From Cyclobacteriaceae bacterium (GTDB lineage Bacteria; Bacteroidota; Bacteroidia; Cytophagales; Cyclobacteriaceae): a stretch of DNA of 33,873 nt. Shown in pieces: positions 14,489 to 23,385 of the stretch (the first letter of the stretch is position 1; the number at the start of each line of letters is the position of its first letter). The stretch is from NCBI GenBank assembly GCA_028285685.1, contig JANQOR010000030.1, forward strand, positions 1-33,873. Direction: 5' to 3'. Position numbers and translations under genes: made by a program. Under the pieces are notes generated by a model. That model did not search any database. It had not been told where the DNA came from and was given only the letters and a program-made list of their open reading frames with translations.

Positions 14489-15556
14489 ATGACTGAGGCT
14501 TTAGAAATTAAAATCACTAAAACTGAAGAATCTAAATTACCCCACGTAGACTTCGAAAATTTAACTTTCGGACATACCTATTCGGACCATATGTTCATCG
14601 CTGATTTCGAAGATGGAGAATGGAAAAACAACCGAATTATTCCGTTTCGTGATTTAAGGATCAGCCCAGCCAATGCCACGCTACACTATGCGCAGAGCAT
14701 TTTTGAAGGATTAAAGGCGTTTAAAAACAGGAACGGGGAAATTTTAGCATTCCGGCCTGAAGCTAATGCACAGCGTATGATTCGGAGTGCAGAGCGAATG
14801 TGCATGCCTCCTGTTCCCCAAGAGCTCTTTCTGGGAGCCATCGATCAACTTGTAAAGTTGGACAGAGACTGGGTTCCTGACAAGGAGGGAACTTCTTTAT
14901 ATATCAGACCTTTCCAATTTGCAACTGATCCATACATAGGGGTTCGTCCTTCGGATACCTACTCATTTATCGTAATCACTGGTCCTGTTGGCAGTTATTA
15001 TGCAGAGCCAGTAAAAGTCAAAATAGAGCAAGAATTCACACGTGCTGTAAGAGGTGGTGTCGGGGCAGCCAAGACGGCAGGAAATTATGCAGCCTCTATT
15101 TATCCAGCTAAGCAGGCACAGAGTCAGGGCTATCATCAGTTGATCTGGACAGACGGACAGACTCATGAATATATTGAAGAAGCCGGAACCATGAATATCA
15201 TGTTCGTCATAAATGGCGCATTGGTCACCCCGCCAACAAGCGACTCTATCCTTCCCGGCATAACAAGAGAAAGTGCACTGACACTGGCCAGAGATTGGGG
15301 CCTTCAGGTGGAAGAAAGACCTATAATCGTCACCGAAGTGGTTGAGAGTCTTCAAAATGGTACGATGACCGAAGCTTTCGGTATTGGTACCGCTACTACT
15401 GTTTCACACATTAAGACCATCGGATTCAACGGACAGGATTATGAACTACCTCCGGTTGAGTCCAGAGAAATTTCCAATCGCTTGTTGGACGTTATCAATA
15501 AGATCCGATTTGGAGAAATCGAGGATAAATTCGGTTGGATCAGGCGGATAGGATAA
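14489..15556 (+). CDS. ilvE: Branched-chain amino acid aminotransferase
   Basis: A 355-aa fold-type IV PLP enzyme that interconverts Leu, Ile and Val with their 2-oxo acids using glutamate/2-oxoglutarate. The PLP lysine is Lys195 in GAAKTAGNYAAS. Other family motifs are HYAQSIFEGLKAF (about residues 66-78), RPFQFATDPYIGVRPS (about 140-155) and the phosphate-side EYIEEAGTMNIMFV (about 229-242). The length fits the long (eukaryote/Bacteroidota-like) branched-chain class rather than the short E. coli class. It sits between the cobalamin adenosyltransferase and prfB genes on the same strand, with gaps of 27 and 39 bases. No attenuator-like leader was seen. Confidence 0.95.
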   Translation: MTEALEIKITKTEESKLPHVDFENLTFGHTYSDHMFIADFEDGEWKNNRIIPFRDLRISPANATLHYAQSIFEGLKAFKNRNGEILAFRPEANAQRMIRSAERMCMPPVPQELFLGAIDQLVKLDRDWVPDKEGTSLYIRPFQFATDPYIGVRPSDTYSFIVITGPVGSYYAEPVKVKIEQEFTRAVRGGVGAAKTAGNYAASIYPAKQAQSQGYHQLIWTDGQTHEYIEEAGTMNIMFVINGALVTPPTSDSILPGITRESALTLARDWGLQVEERPIIVTEVVESLQNGTMTEAFGIGTATTVSHIKTIGFNGQDYELPPVESREISNRLLDVINKIRFGEIEDKFGWIRRIG

Positions 15557-15595
15557 GCTCCTTTTCTATCTTCGCGACATCATCGATTACAAGTA

Positions 15596-16679
15596 ATGAC
15601 AAACGAAGAACTGAAAGATTTGAAGGCTCGTGTTAATGCCTTGAGGGGGTACCTTTGACTATGAAGGTCGCAAAAAAAATCTAGAAGAATTAGAACTTGT
15701 TACTGCTCAGCCCGACTTCTGGAATAATCCCGAGGAAGCGGAGAAGACCATGAAAAAGATCCGTGTCGCCAAGACATGGACCGATAGCTTCGAAAAAGTA
15801 GAAACATCTCTCGGGGACGTTGAGACGCTTCATGAATTTGCGTTAGAAGGTGAAGCCTCCGAAACGGAGGTGCAGACAGAATACAATGTCGCTTTGAATC
15901 TGCTTGAAGAGTTAGAACTCAAGAAAATGTTGAGTGAGGAGGAAGATCAACTTTCGGCGATGCTCCAGATCAATCCTGGTGCTGGAGGCACAGAAAGTAA
16001 CGATTGGGCGAGCATTCTTATGCGGATGTATATCATGTGGGGTGAAGCCAATGGATACAAAGTTCGTGAAGTTGATTTTCAGGCCGGTGATGTAGCAGGT
16101 GTTAAATCTGTGACTTTGGAGTTTGATGGTCCCATGGCCTATGGCTACCTTAAATCAGAAAACGGTGTTCATCGCCTGGTTCGCATCTCACCGTTTGATA
16201 GTGGTGGCAGGAGGCATACTTCATTTGCATCCGTCTATGTTTATCCTGTTGCGGACGACTCCATAGAAATAGATATCAATCCTGCGGATGTTGAACTGCA
16301 CACTTCCAGATCTGGCGGAGCGGGTGGCCAAAATGTGAACAAAGTAGAAACGAAAGTTCAGCTCACGCACAAGCCAACTGGCATTGTTGTGGTGTGCCAG
16401 GTGGAACGATCACAGCTGGCAAATCGCGAAAGAGCAATGCAAATGTTGAAATCTCAGCTGTATCAACTGGAGATTGAAAAGAGGAACAAAGAGCGCGACA
16501 AAATTGAAGCGGGGAAAAAAGCCATTGATTTTGGATCTCAAATTCGAAATTATGTGTTGCATCCATATAAGCTTGTTAAGGACGCGAGAACCGGTTTCGA
16601 AAGAACCGATGTACAAAATGTATTGGATGGAGATTTGAATGACTTTATAAAGGCATTTCTCCTACATCAGCAAGAATAG
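15596..16679 (+). CDS. prfB: Peptide chain release factor 2, made by programmed +1 frameshift
   Basis: RF2 reads UGA and UAA stop codons and triggers peptide release. The first 20 codons (15596-15655, [20 protein letters not shown]) end at an in-frame TGA at 15656-15658. Skipping T15656 continues as [14 protein letters not shown] and runs open to the TAG at 16679, giving about 360 aa, the normal RF2 length. The anticodon-like SPF motif is present ([15 protein letters not shown]). So is the catalytic GGQ ([20 protein letters not shown]), which places the Gln in the peptidyl transferase centre. A frame reading that begins at the ATG at 15750 would lose about 50 residues of domain 1 and is not the real start. 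Confidence 0.97.
15644..15659 (+). promoter_or_regulatory. prfB programmed +1 frameshift site
   Basis: The bases AGGGGGTACCTTTGAC hold an internal Shine-Dalgarno-like AGGGGG (15644-15649), a three-base spacer, the slippery CTT codon and the TGA stop followed by C. This is the classical autoregulatory element: when RF2 is scarce, the ribosome pauses at TGA and slips +1. The strong internal SD stands out in a genome segment that otherwise rarely uses SD sequences. Confidence 0.96.
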
Positions 16680-16735
16680 AAGGATTTGAAAACATTTAGC
16701 ACTAAAAATCAAATGAAGAGGAGCCAGAATATTAA

Positions 16736-17878
16736 ATGAGACATTACACCCCACAATTCTGGCTTCTTGCTCTTAGTTCGTTTCTTTTTTTCGGATCCTT
16801 TAATATGGTCCTGCCCGAACTTCCGGATTTCATGAGAACCTTCGGCGGTGAAAAATACATTGGGCTCCACATTACGTTCTTCACTATTACTGCTCTGATC
16901 TCCAGGCCTTTTAGTGGAAAACTGACAGACACCTGGGGCAGAATTCCAGTCATGGTTGTAGGAGCGGCAGTCACAGCTATTGTCTCTCTCTTCTACCCCT
17001 TTTTCCTAAATATCTATGCTTTCCTTTTCATTAGGTTTCTTCACGGATTTTCTACCGGATTTAAGCCGACTGGAACAGCAGCCTATGTAGCTGATATAAC
17101 TCCTGTGGATCGACGTGGTGAAGGGATGGGAATTCTCAGCTTTTTCGGAATGACCGGGATGGGTATTGGAAACTATGTTGGTGGGGAAATCGCACTTCGT
17201 TTTTCCATAGACATCCTTTTTTATAGCAGCGCTTTTGTAGCACTCTCTTCAGTGCTGGTCCTGTTGGGTATGAAGGAAACTTTGAAAAACAAACAGAAGT
17301 TTTCGCCTTCCCTGTTAAAAATCAACTTCTCGGATCTATATGAACCCACCGTACTGACACCTACCATCGTCATGATGTTGGTGACATTTTCTTTTGGAGT
17401 AGCTGTCTCCCTTGCACCCGACCTGAGTAAATCACTCGGTGTAGCTAATAAAGGGTTGTTCTTCGCCTACTTCACGGCTACTTCACTAGTAGCCAGAGTT
17501 GTAGGCGGGAGGCTGTCAGATCAGTTTGGGCGTAGAATTGTGCTGATGGTGGCAACTTTGACACTCAGTACTGGCTCAGTAGTGACAGGATTGGCATCAT
17601 CACCATTTGAGCTATTTGCTGGAGCTTTGATACTTGGCGCTGGTTACGGATTATCCTCTCCGGCCATTTTTGCATGGGCTACAGACTTAGCGCCTACACA
17701 ATTTAGAGGAAGGGGTTTTTCGACTGTATTCATGGCGTTGGAAGTTGGAATCGGAACCGGAGCCTTTCTGGCTGGATGGCTTTACGAAGGAGACATCAAT
17801 AACCTACCGATGATATTTACAGGTGCAGGATCACTTGCTTTTTTGGCTTTTGTATATCTTATTTTCAAAAAAAGCTAA
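16736..17878 (+). CDS. MFS transporter
   Basis: A 380-aa major facilitator with about 12 hydrophobic helices in two halves. Motif A-type loops occur in both halves: GKLTDTWGRIPVMVVG (about residues 61-76) and GRLSDQFGRRIVLMV (about 257-271). The RFLHGFSTGFKPTGTAAYVADI segment (about 98-119) resembles drug or sugar-efflux MFS members. The short length and lack of a long central loop fit DHA1-type exporters. The substrate is unknown. The lysoplasmalogenase-family gene follows after three bases, so both are one transcript. Confidence 0.9.
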   Translation: MRHYTPQFWLLALSSFLFFGSFNMVLPELPDFMRTFGGEKYIGLHITFFTITALISRPFSGKLTDTWGRIPVMVVGAAVTAIVSLFYPFFLNIYAFLFIRFLHGFSTGFKPTGTAAYVADITPVDRRGEGMGILSFFGMTGMGIGNYVGGEIALRFSIDILFYSSAFVALSSVLVLLGMKETLKNKQKFSPSLLKINFSDLYEPTVLTPTIVMMLVTFSFGVAVSLAPDLSKSLGVANKGLFFAYFTATSLVARVVGGRLSDQFGRRIVLMVATLTLSTGSVVTGLASSPFELFAGALILGAGYGLSSPAIFAWATDLAPTQFRGRGFSTVFMALEVGIGTGAFLAGWLYEGDINNLPMIFTGAGSLAFLAFVYLIFKKS

Positions 17879-17881
17879 CTG

Positions 17882-18541
17882 ATGCGAGTCAAACTCATCT
17901 TTTGGGCATATATCCTGATCACAGGAGCAAATCTTGTGGCCCAAGTCATTCAATCTGTTGATTTGAATCGATTCACCAAGCCGATCTTGATGCCGCTGCT
18001 TCTTTTCTACATCCTGGAGTCCAGCAAGGGTCGAGTAACCATGAAAACATTGCTTCTCAGCCTTGCCCTTCTACTTTCCTGGTTTGGCGATGTGGCACTG
18101 CTATATCAATCCAATCAAACATATTTTATGCTTGGTCTTGGTTTGTTTCTTCTAGCGCACATCACTTATGTTGTCGTTTTGAAGCGATCGGTCTTTCAGC
18201 CCATCCAACTAAACATACAGAAGGTGTTGCCTTTCGCCATCTACACACTGATACTCTTCGCCATTCTCCTTCCGAATGCGGGAGGTTTGACGATCCCGAT
18301 CTTCATCTATGGAATAGTTATAAGTGTGATGGCTGGGACGGCAAGACTGAGGGAGGGAGTCACATCTCAAGAAAGTTACCGATTAGCTATGTATGGAGCT
18401 TTGCTCTTCCTTCTTTCAGATTCAATCTTAGCGATCAATAAATTTTACATGGAAATTCCCATTCCGGGATTATGGATCATGTCTACGTATGCTGGAGCAC
18501 AGCTACTGCTGGTCCTCGGGATCTTAAAACATGTGGATTAA
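17882..18541 (+). CDS. Lysoplasmalogenase family (YhhN/TMEM86) membrane protein
   Basis: A 219-aa protein with about seven or eight transmembrane helices and the YhhN-family pattern: FTKPILMPLLLFYIL (about residues 35-49), ALLLSWFGDVALL (about 62-74, with the conserved Asp) and AMYGALLFLLSDSILAINKF (about 163-182, with the second conserved acidic position). Members hydrolyse the vinyl-ether bond of lysoplasmalogens in animals; the bacterial role is unproven. It starts three bases after the MFS stop. Its TAA stop directly abuts the TAG of the convergent 18542-19432 gene. Confidence 0.88.
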   Translation: MRVKLIFWAYILITGANLVAQVIQSVDLNRFTKPILMPLLLFYILESSKGRVTMKTLLLSLALLLSWFGDVALLYQSNQTYFMLGLGLFLLAHITYVVVLKRSVFQPIQLNIQKVLPFAIYTLILFAILLPNAGGLTIPIFIYGIVISVMAGTARLREGVTSQESYRLAMYGALLFLLSDSILAINKFYMEIPIPGLWIMSTYAGAQLLLVLGILKHVD

Positions 18542-19432
18542 CTAGTCAGGGTGCTTGAAGTAGACCTGACCGAGAGCGACATCAATGTCGAAGGTTAGAA
18601 GGTTTTCAGCCTCAATATTGTATGATCTGTTTACAAAGACATTCTTCTCAACCTCTTCAAAGTCCTTGGTCATACGGATAGAACAAAGTGGAGAATCTCT
18701 AACGTAGATAATTATAGGTGTTTGTTCCTCGGGAAGAATGATCTCCAGATTCCCAGCTCCAACGGAAGCATCAACACGGCACGTTTCAGAAATTCCTCTT
18801 TCAAAGTCCAGCATCACATTGCCGAATCCAATCTTCGTTATCACATTTTTAGCACGTGAAAGCTCCATGTGTTTTGCTACGATAGACCCAAAATCTGCTT
18901 TTACAAAAAAGGTATCCATTCGTATTGGATTACCCTCTCCTTTGTCATAACCAACCAGAATGTCAGCACTTCCTGATCGTAGTTTGAATTTCTGAATTGG
19001 AGAGCCAGTCAGGTTGACATCAGCATTACCGAAACCATAATTGAGGTTCAGTCGATATATTTTGTCGTCGGTAAAGCTGACCTTCCAAAAATCGTTTTCC
19101 TCTGTCTTTCTCGACATGGCAAAAGTGAATCTATCGCTAAAACTGGACGAGCTATATTCATCAAGTGCAAGCTTCGCGTAGCAGGTATTATCGTAGACCT
19201 TACTTTTAAATGACGGGTTGATCTTCTCAAGGTCGGGATTACCGTAAATGGTCAGTGGGCTTTTGTCTTCAACGGATTGATTTATAAGGCAATTAGTAGC
19301 TGTAGCTTTCAAATAAAAATCCACCGTATCGAAGGATGGTGAATCCTTTATCATGTAAAACTTCTTAAGCTGACTAAACGCACTTACACTCACAAGCAGG
19401 GCTGTCCCTGCAGTCAATATCAACCGCGACAT
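18542..19432 (-). CDS. Exported beta-rich protein of unknown function
   Basis: A 296-aa protein with a signal peptide (about residues 1-20, ending near SAFSQ). The rest is predicted to be a stack of short beta strands with repeated patterns such as SADILVGYD, VKADFGSIVAKHMEL, TKIGFGNVMLDFE and VGAGNLEIILPEE, where small residues and Gly recur every 20-25 residues. This looks like the right-handed beta stack of DUF4097/toastrack-type adhesin-like domains, but I cannot assign the family firmly. It lies 46 bases downstream of dnaJ on the same strand and may be read through from the chaperone genes. The location is probably periplasmic or at the cell surface. Confidence 0.78.
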   Translation of the reverse strand: MSRLILTAGTALLVSVSAFSQLKKFYMIKDSPSFDTVDFYLKATATNCLINQSVEDKSPLTIYGNPDLEKINPSFKSKVYDNTCYAKLALDEYSSSSFSDRFTFAMSRKTEENDFWKVSFTDDKIYRLNLNYGFGNADVNLTGSPIQKFKLRSGSADILVGYDKGEGNPIRMDTFFVKADFGSIVAKHMELSRAKNVITKIGFGNVMLDFERGISETCRVDASVGAGNLEIILPEEQTPIIIYVRDSPLCSIRMTKDFEEVEKNVFVNRSYNIEAENLLTFDIDVALGQVYFKHPD

Positions 19433-19478
19433 GGAGTACGTTACGGAAAGATTATAGCGAGGTTACGTTTTGGTTAGC

Positions 19479-20594
19479 TTATTCGAAAAATTCTTTCATC
19501 CGTTCGAAGAAACTCTTATCCGACCTTGAAGGAGCCGGCTTGAAATTTGGTGAATCTCTAAGGCCTTCTAAGACCTCTTTTTCTTCGGCTGAAAGTTTTT
19601 TTGGTGTCCAGACATTTACATAAACCAGTTGATCACCATGTCCGTATCCTTCAAGAGATTTCACACCTTTTCCTCTTAATCGCAGGACCTTCCCGCTTTG
19701 AGTTCCAGCATCAATTTTGATCTTTGCTTTGCCGTCAATAGTTGGAACTTCTACACTTGTTCCTAAAGCAGAATCTACAAAGCTTATGTAGAGATCGTAT
19801 ATGACATTATTGCCATCTCTTGAGAGCACGTCATCCTCTATTTCTTCAACTAAAATGAGCAAGTCGCCAGGAATACCACCTGCAACTTCGTTTCCTTTTC
19901 CTGACATAGACAGCTGCATGCCATCAGTCACACCAGCAGGAATCTTAATGGAAATAACTTCCTCTTCCCTCTTTAACCCAGAGCTATCAACACCTGTCGC
20001 TCGACTTTCAACGGTCTGCCCACTTCCACCACAAACAGGACAGGTTGAAGTACTCATCATCTGACCAAGCATGGTGTTCATCACTTTCCGGACCTGACCA
20101 GAACCGTTACAACTAGCACAGGTCTTAAATGTGGTGTCCGGATCGACAATAAGTCTGTTGACCTTTATTTTCTTCTCCACTCCATTGGCTATCTCCTTTA
20201 GAGTGAGTTTCAGTTTTATTCTAAGGTTTGTTCCTTTTCTTGTTCGTGAGCCGCGGCCTCCTCCTCCGAAGAAACTTTCAAACGGGTTTCCACCTCCGAA
20301 AATATCTCCAAACTGCGAGAAGATATCCTCCATGTTCATACCACCGCCACCGAAACCTCCACTGGCACCACCTACACCCTGATGTCCAAAACGATCATAC
20401 CTTCCGCGTTTTTCGTCGTCACTAAGAACCTCATAAGCCTCTGCAGCCTCCTTGAACTTGTCTTCCGCCTGTTGGTCATCCGGATTCTTGTCTGGGTGAT
20501 ATTTGATCGCAATTTTTCGATAGGCCTTCTTCAGTTCGTCCTTACCAACTGATTTGTCAACACCGAGTACCTCGTAATAGTCTCTCTTTGCCAT
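19479..20594 (-). CDS. dnaJ: Chaperone DnaJ (Hsp40), with reduced zinc domain
   Basis: A 371-aa type A/I J-protein co-chaperone of DnaK. It has a J domain (residues 4-68, HPD at 33-35), a Gly/Phe-rich linker (about 73-113), then the peptide-binding domains ([39 protein letters not shown]). Only two of the usual four CxxCxGxG motifs are present: CASCNGSG (159-166) and CPVCGGSG (185-192). By position these are motifs 2 and 3, which form zinc centre II. Where motifs 1 and 4 (zinc centre I) should be, the protein reads [12 protein letters not shown] and [17 protein letters not shown], with no Cys at all. The stop-to-start gap from grpE is one base, so grpE-dnaJ are one operon, with no dnaK in the window. 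Confidence 0.96.
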   Translation of the reverse strand: MAKRDYYEVLGVDKSVGKDELKKAYRKIAIKYHPDKNPDDQQAEDKFKEAAEAYEVLSDDEKRGRYDRFGHQGVGGASGGFGGGGMNMEDIFSQFGDIFGGGNPFESFFGGGGRGSRTRKGTNLRIKLKLTLKEIANGVEKKIKVNRLIVDPDTTFKTCASCNGSGQVRKVMNTMLGQMMSTSTCPVCGGSGQTVESRATGVDSSGLKREEEVISIKIPAGVTDGMQLSMSGKGNEVAGGIPGDLLILVEEIEDDVLSRDGNNVIYDLYISFVDSALGTSVEVPTIDGKAKIKIDAGTQSGKVLRLRGKGVKSLEGYGHGDQLVYVNVWTPKKLSAEEKEVLEGLRDSPNFKPAPSRSDKSFFERMKEFFE

Positions 20595-20595
20595 A

Positions 20596-21204
20596 TTATT
20601 GTTTTGCTCCTACGACTACTTTCGCAAACCTCACAACAGTATCTCCCAGGTAATACCCAGCTTCTATGACATCAACTACTTTTCCAGCTAGTTTTTTCTC
20701 AGCTGGAATCTGCGTAATTGCTTCATGCTTTTCATCGTCAAACTTATCGCCCTTCTTCACATTCATTTTCTTCAAACCCCGGTTTTCCAATGTCTTGATG
20801 AATTTATTCTGGATGAGTTCGACTCCTTCTCTAAATGACTTATCATCCTTCTTGTCAGAGGAAGCAGCCATGGCCCGCTCAAAGTCATCGATGACCGGTA
20901 ACAACTCGGACATCAACTCACGATTAGCAGTGTTGATGAGTTCAAGTCGTTCTTTTGCAGTTCTTCTCCTAAAGTTTTCGAATTCAGAATACAGTCTCAA
21001 GTACTTGTCCTTCGCTTCTCCTAGCTGATCCTCGAGTGTGGGCGCTTCATTTTCTACCTCACCATCCTCAGCAACTTCCTCCTCTTTCTCTCCTTCTTGC
21101 CCTTTTTCAGCATTGTCGTTCTTGTTCGCCTCTTCTTTTGTTTCTACTTGATCTTCAAGTGTTTCTGTATTCACCTTTTCTTTTTCTTCCTTCATTAGAA
21201 TCAT
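20596..21204 (-). CDS. grpE: Nucleotide exchange factor GrpE
   Basis: A 202-aa GrpE, which exchanges ADP for ATP on DnaK. The N-terminal third is highly charged and Glu/Lys-rich with coiled-coil character. The conserved core starts at about residue 80 with [22 protein letters not shown], then [12 protein letters not shown] (about 116-127) and the C-terminal beta domain ([35 protein letters not shown]). An alternative ATG three codons later (MKEEKEKV) is equally plausible as start. It lies 68 bases downstream of obg and one base upstream of dnaJ. No CIRCE element was found in the gap before it. Confidence 0.95.
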   Translation of the reverse strand: MILMKEEKEKVNTETLEDQVETKEEANKNDNAEKGQEGEKEEEVAEDGEVENEAPTLEDQLGEAKDKYLRLYSEFENFRRRTAKERLELINTANRELMSELLPVIDDFERAMAASSDKKDDKSFREGVELIQNKFIKTLENRGLKKMNVKKGDKFDDEKHEAITQIPAEKKLAGKVVDVIEAGYYLGDTVVRFAKVVVGAKQ

Positions 21205-21272
21205 TCAATATATGCCGCGAATCCAACGTCAATTACTTTGCCAATCAAAAAGTGGGTGCCAATATGGCAGAG

Positions 21273-22256
21273 TTAATTCAGAGTCTGCCAAATACTGTCC
21301 TTCAACTCCTGAATTCCTTGTCCGGTAACACTTGATATAAATAGAGATTCGATGTCCGGAAGTTCGGCTCTCATCTCCTTCATCAGCTCATCATCTAACA
21401 GATCTGACTTTGAAATAGCTAGAAGTCGTTTCTTATCAAGGAGTTCCGGATTGTGCTTTTCCAGCTCACCTGAAAGTATCTGATATTCTTTCCTAATGTC
21501 ATTCGAATCTGCAGGAATAATGAACAATAGCATCGAATTCCGTTCTATGTGTCTGAGAAAACGGTTGCCAAGGCCTTTTCCTTCTGCTGCCCCTTCGATT
21601 ATTCCAGGTATATCTGCCATGACAAAAGACTTGTAGTCACGATATTGAACAACACCGAGATTTGGCGTGAGCGTAGTGAACGGATAATCGGCAATTTCCG
21701 GTTTAGCTGCTGATACGGATGCTAAAAGCGTTGACTTTCCGGCATTTGGAAACCCTACCAATCCAACATCTGCTAGGATCTTGAGCTCCAAAATGACCCA
21801 GGCTTCTATACCTTCTATCCCGGGCTGGGCATACCTTGGAGCCTGATTTGTGGAAGTCTTGTAGTGGAAGTTACCTTGTCCGCCCATTCCGCCAGGCAGT
21901 AAAACCTGCTCCTCGCCATCATCGAGGATCTCAACCATCTTTTCATCGGTATCTGCGTTCCTGGCAATCGTCCCAATTGGCACTTCCAAAACAATATCGT
22001 CGGCATCTGCCCCAGTTTTACGAGCGCCTTCTCCTCGACCGCCATTTTCTGCCTTAATATGTTTTTTGTATTTCAAGTGAAGCAAGGTCCATAGCTGAGC
22101 ATTTCCTTTCAGAATAATACTGCCTCCCTTTCCACCGTCTCCTCCATCAGGGCCACCTTTTGGAACGAATTTTTCTCTTCTAAAATGAACCGATCCTGCT
22201 CCGCCATCTCCCGACCTGGAATAAAACTTTACATAATCAATAAAATTGGATTCCAT
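21273..22256 (-). CDS. obg: Obg family GTPase (ribosome assembly/stress)
   Basis: A 327-aa Obg/CgtA GTPase involved in large ribosomal subunit maturation. The Gly-rich Obg fold covers about residues 1-158 ([39 protein letters not shown]). The G domain follows with G1 GFPNAGKST (about 168-176), G2/switch [11 protein letters not shown]3 [11 protein letters not shown]4 ISKSD and G5 SSVTG. G4 is SKSD in place of the textbook NKxD. The protein ends shortly after the G domain, so the C-terminal OCT domain of some Obg proteins is absent. The start is two bases after the adk stop, so both are cotranscribed. Confidence 0.95.
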   Translation of the reverse strand: MESNFIDYVKFYSRSGDGGAGSVHFRREKFVPKGGPDGGDGGKGGSIILKGNAQLWTLLHLKYKKHIKAENGGRGEGARKTGADADDIVLEVPIGTIARNADTDEKMVEILDDGEEQVLLPGGMGGQGNFHYKTSTNQAPRYAQPGIEGIEAWVILELKILADVGLVGFPNAGKSTLLASVSAAKPEIADYPFTTLTPNLGVVQYRDYKSFVMADIPGIIEGAAEGKGLGNRFLRHIERNSMLLFIIPADSNDIRKEYQILSGELEKHNPELLDKKRLLAISKSDLLDDELMKEMRAELPDIESLFISSVTGQGIQELKDSIWQTLN

Positions 22257-22258
22257 AC

Positions 22259-22831
22259 CTAAAAGGCGGATACCACTGAATCTATCTTTTCGAAAATCTG
22301 ATCAATGGAACCAACTCCATCAATACCATTGAATTTCCCTTGTTTTTCGTAATAGTCAGCGACTGGAGCAGTCTTGTTTTGATACTCTTCTATCCGTATA
22401 GCTATTTTGGATTCATTCTGATCATCTACCCGACCTGATGTCTTGCCACGATCAAGCAGTCTGGTGATTAGTTCACGTTCCGGAACTTCCAAGCTGATCA
22501 TTCCGGTAATGTTTAAAGCATGATTTTTTAACATCTCGTCCAAAGCTTCGGCTTGGGCAACCGTCCTTGGGAATCCATCAAAAATGAAGCCTTTAGCATC
22601 CATATGATTTTCGATGGTATCCTCCACCATTCCAATAACAATTTCGTCCGGCACGAGACGCCCTTCGTCCATGAATTGCTGTGCCTTTTTTCCAAGCTCG
22701 GTTCCTTCTTTGAGATGTTTTCGAAATAAGTCTCCTGTGGATAGGTGGACCAGGGATCTTGAAGCAATTAGTTTTTCACTTTGGGTTCCCTTGCCGGCCC
22801 CAGGAGGACCGAATAAAACTATATTCAGCAT
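22259..22831 (-). CDS. adk: Adenylate kinase, short form
   Basis: A 190-aa AMP/ATP phosphotransferase (ATP + AMP to 2 ADP). The P-loop [10 protein letters not shown] is at residues 8-17, the AMP-binding [10 protein letters not shown] at about 31-40, [17 protein letters not shown] at about 81-97, and [17 protein letters not shown] at about 124-140. The LID domain is the short type with no zinc-binding Cys cluster, which accounts for the length of 190 rather than about 215 residues. It is the first gene of the run adk-obg-grpE-dnaJ and has a candidate -33/-7 promoter upstream. Confidence 0.96.
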   Translation of the reverse strand: MLNIVLFGPPGAGKGTQSEKLIASRSLVHLSTGDLFRKHLKEGTELGKKAQQFMDEGRLVPDEIVIGMVEDTIENHMDAKGFIFDGFPRTVAQAEALDEMLKNHALNITGMISLEVPERELITRLLDRGKTSGRVDDQNESKIAIRIEEYQNKTAPVADYYEKQGKFNGIDGVGSIDQIFEKIDSVVSAF

Positions 22832-22854
22832 ATTGAGTAGTTAATAAAAGGGCG

Positions 22855-22888
22855 TAAAGATATGGTTAAAAAAATTTTAAAATATCAA
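22855..22888 (-). promoter_or_regulatory. Candidate adk promoter
   Basis: On the minus strand TTG (22886-22888), a 23-base AT-rich spacer and TATCTTTA (22855-22862) resemble the Bacteroidota consensus with one mismatch in the -7 box. The spacer is at the long end of the accepted range. The box lies 23 bases before the adk ATG. Confidence 0.35.
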
Positions 22889-22926
22889 GATTGACAGAGG
22901 CTATCAGTAAGTTCGCAAATTGACTT

Positions 22927-23385
22927 ATGTCCACAGTCTTAAAATACTTTTCCGTGTACATATTAAGTGGGATCAAATTCATTTTTGGTCCTGCTCTGGG
23001 GATCATCGCTTATGACCTGCCTATAGTTGCCGTGATTGCCCTCACTGCCCTGGGTATGATGACCACTGTCTATCTATTCACCTTCTTTGGCGATCCGATC
23101 CGACGCTTTCTTAAAAAATTTAGAAAAACAGAACGTAAAGTATTTACCAGCCGAAACAGACGTTTTGTGAAAATTTGGAGAAAGTTTGGATTGAAAGGCG
23201 TTTGTTTTCTCACACCTCTGATTCTGACACCCCCAGGAGGAGCTATTCTCATTAACGTCCTTGGAACTAAAAAAGCACTAATTATAAAATGGATGTGGAT
23301 CAGTGCTATTCTCTGGAGCACCATCATCTGTCTACTCGCGAGTTACGTGGAGGGTTTCAGAGACATGATCCAGCTTTCCAACTAA
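22927..23385 (+). CDS. Small multi-pass membrane protein, loosely DedA-like
   Basis: A 152-aa protein with about four hydrophobic helices (about residues 8-30, 34-56, 93-112 and 120-141). A strongly basic loop (RRFLKKFRKTERKVFTSRNR) between the second and third helices must be cytoplasmic. The third helix contains FGLKGVCFLTPLILTPPGGA, with Pro/Gly spacing that recalls the re-entrant segment of SNARE-associated/DedA and COG2426-type exporters. I would not name it beyond that. It is a single-gene unit, divergent from adk. Its stop interlocks with that of the serine dehydratase gene (CTAA at 23382-23385). Confidence 0.72.
   Translation: MSTVLKYFSVYILSGIKFIFGPALGIIAYDLPIVAVIALTALGMMTTVYLFTFFGDPIRRFLKKFRKTERKVFTSRNRRFVKIWRKFGLKGVCFLTPLILTPPGGAILINVLGTKKALIIKWMWISAILWSTIICLLASYVEGFRDMIQLSN

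Noticed and set aside
15750-16679. prfB starting at the in-frame ATG at 15750
   Set aside because: RF2 domain 1 sequence continues upstream in the same frame and joins to a 20-codon start through the classical frameshift site.
21205-21272. CIRCE or another heat-shock operator upstream of grpE
   Set aside because: The inverted repeat TTAGCACTC-N9-GAGTGCTAA is absent. A TTGACG...TATATTGA pair is present but too far from the local consensus to call a promoter.
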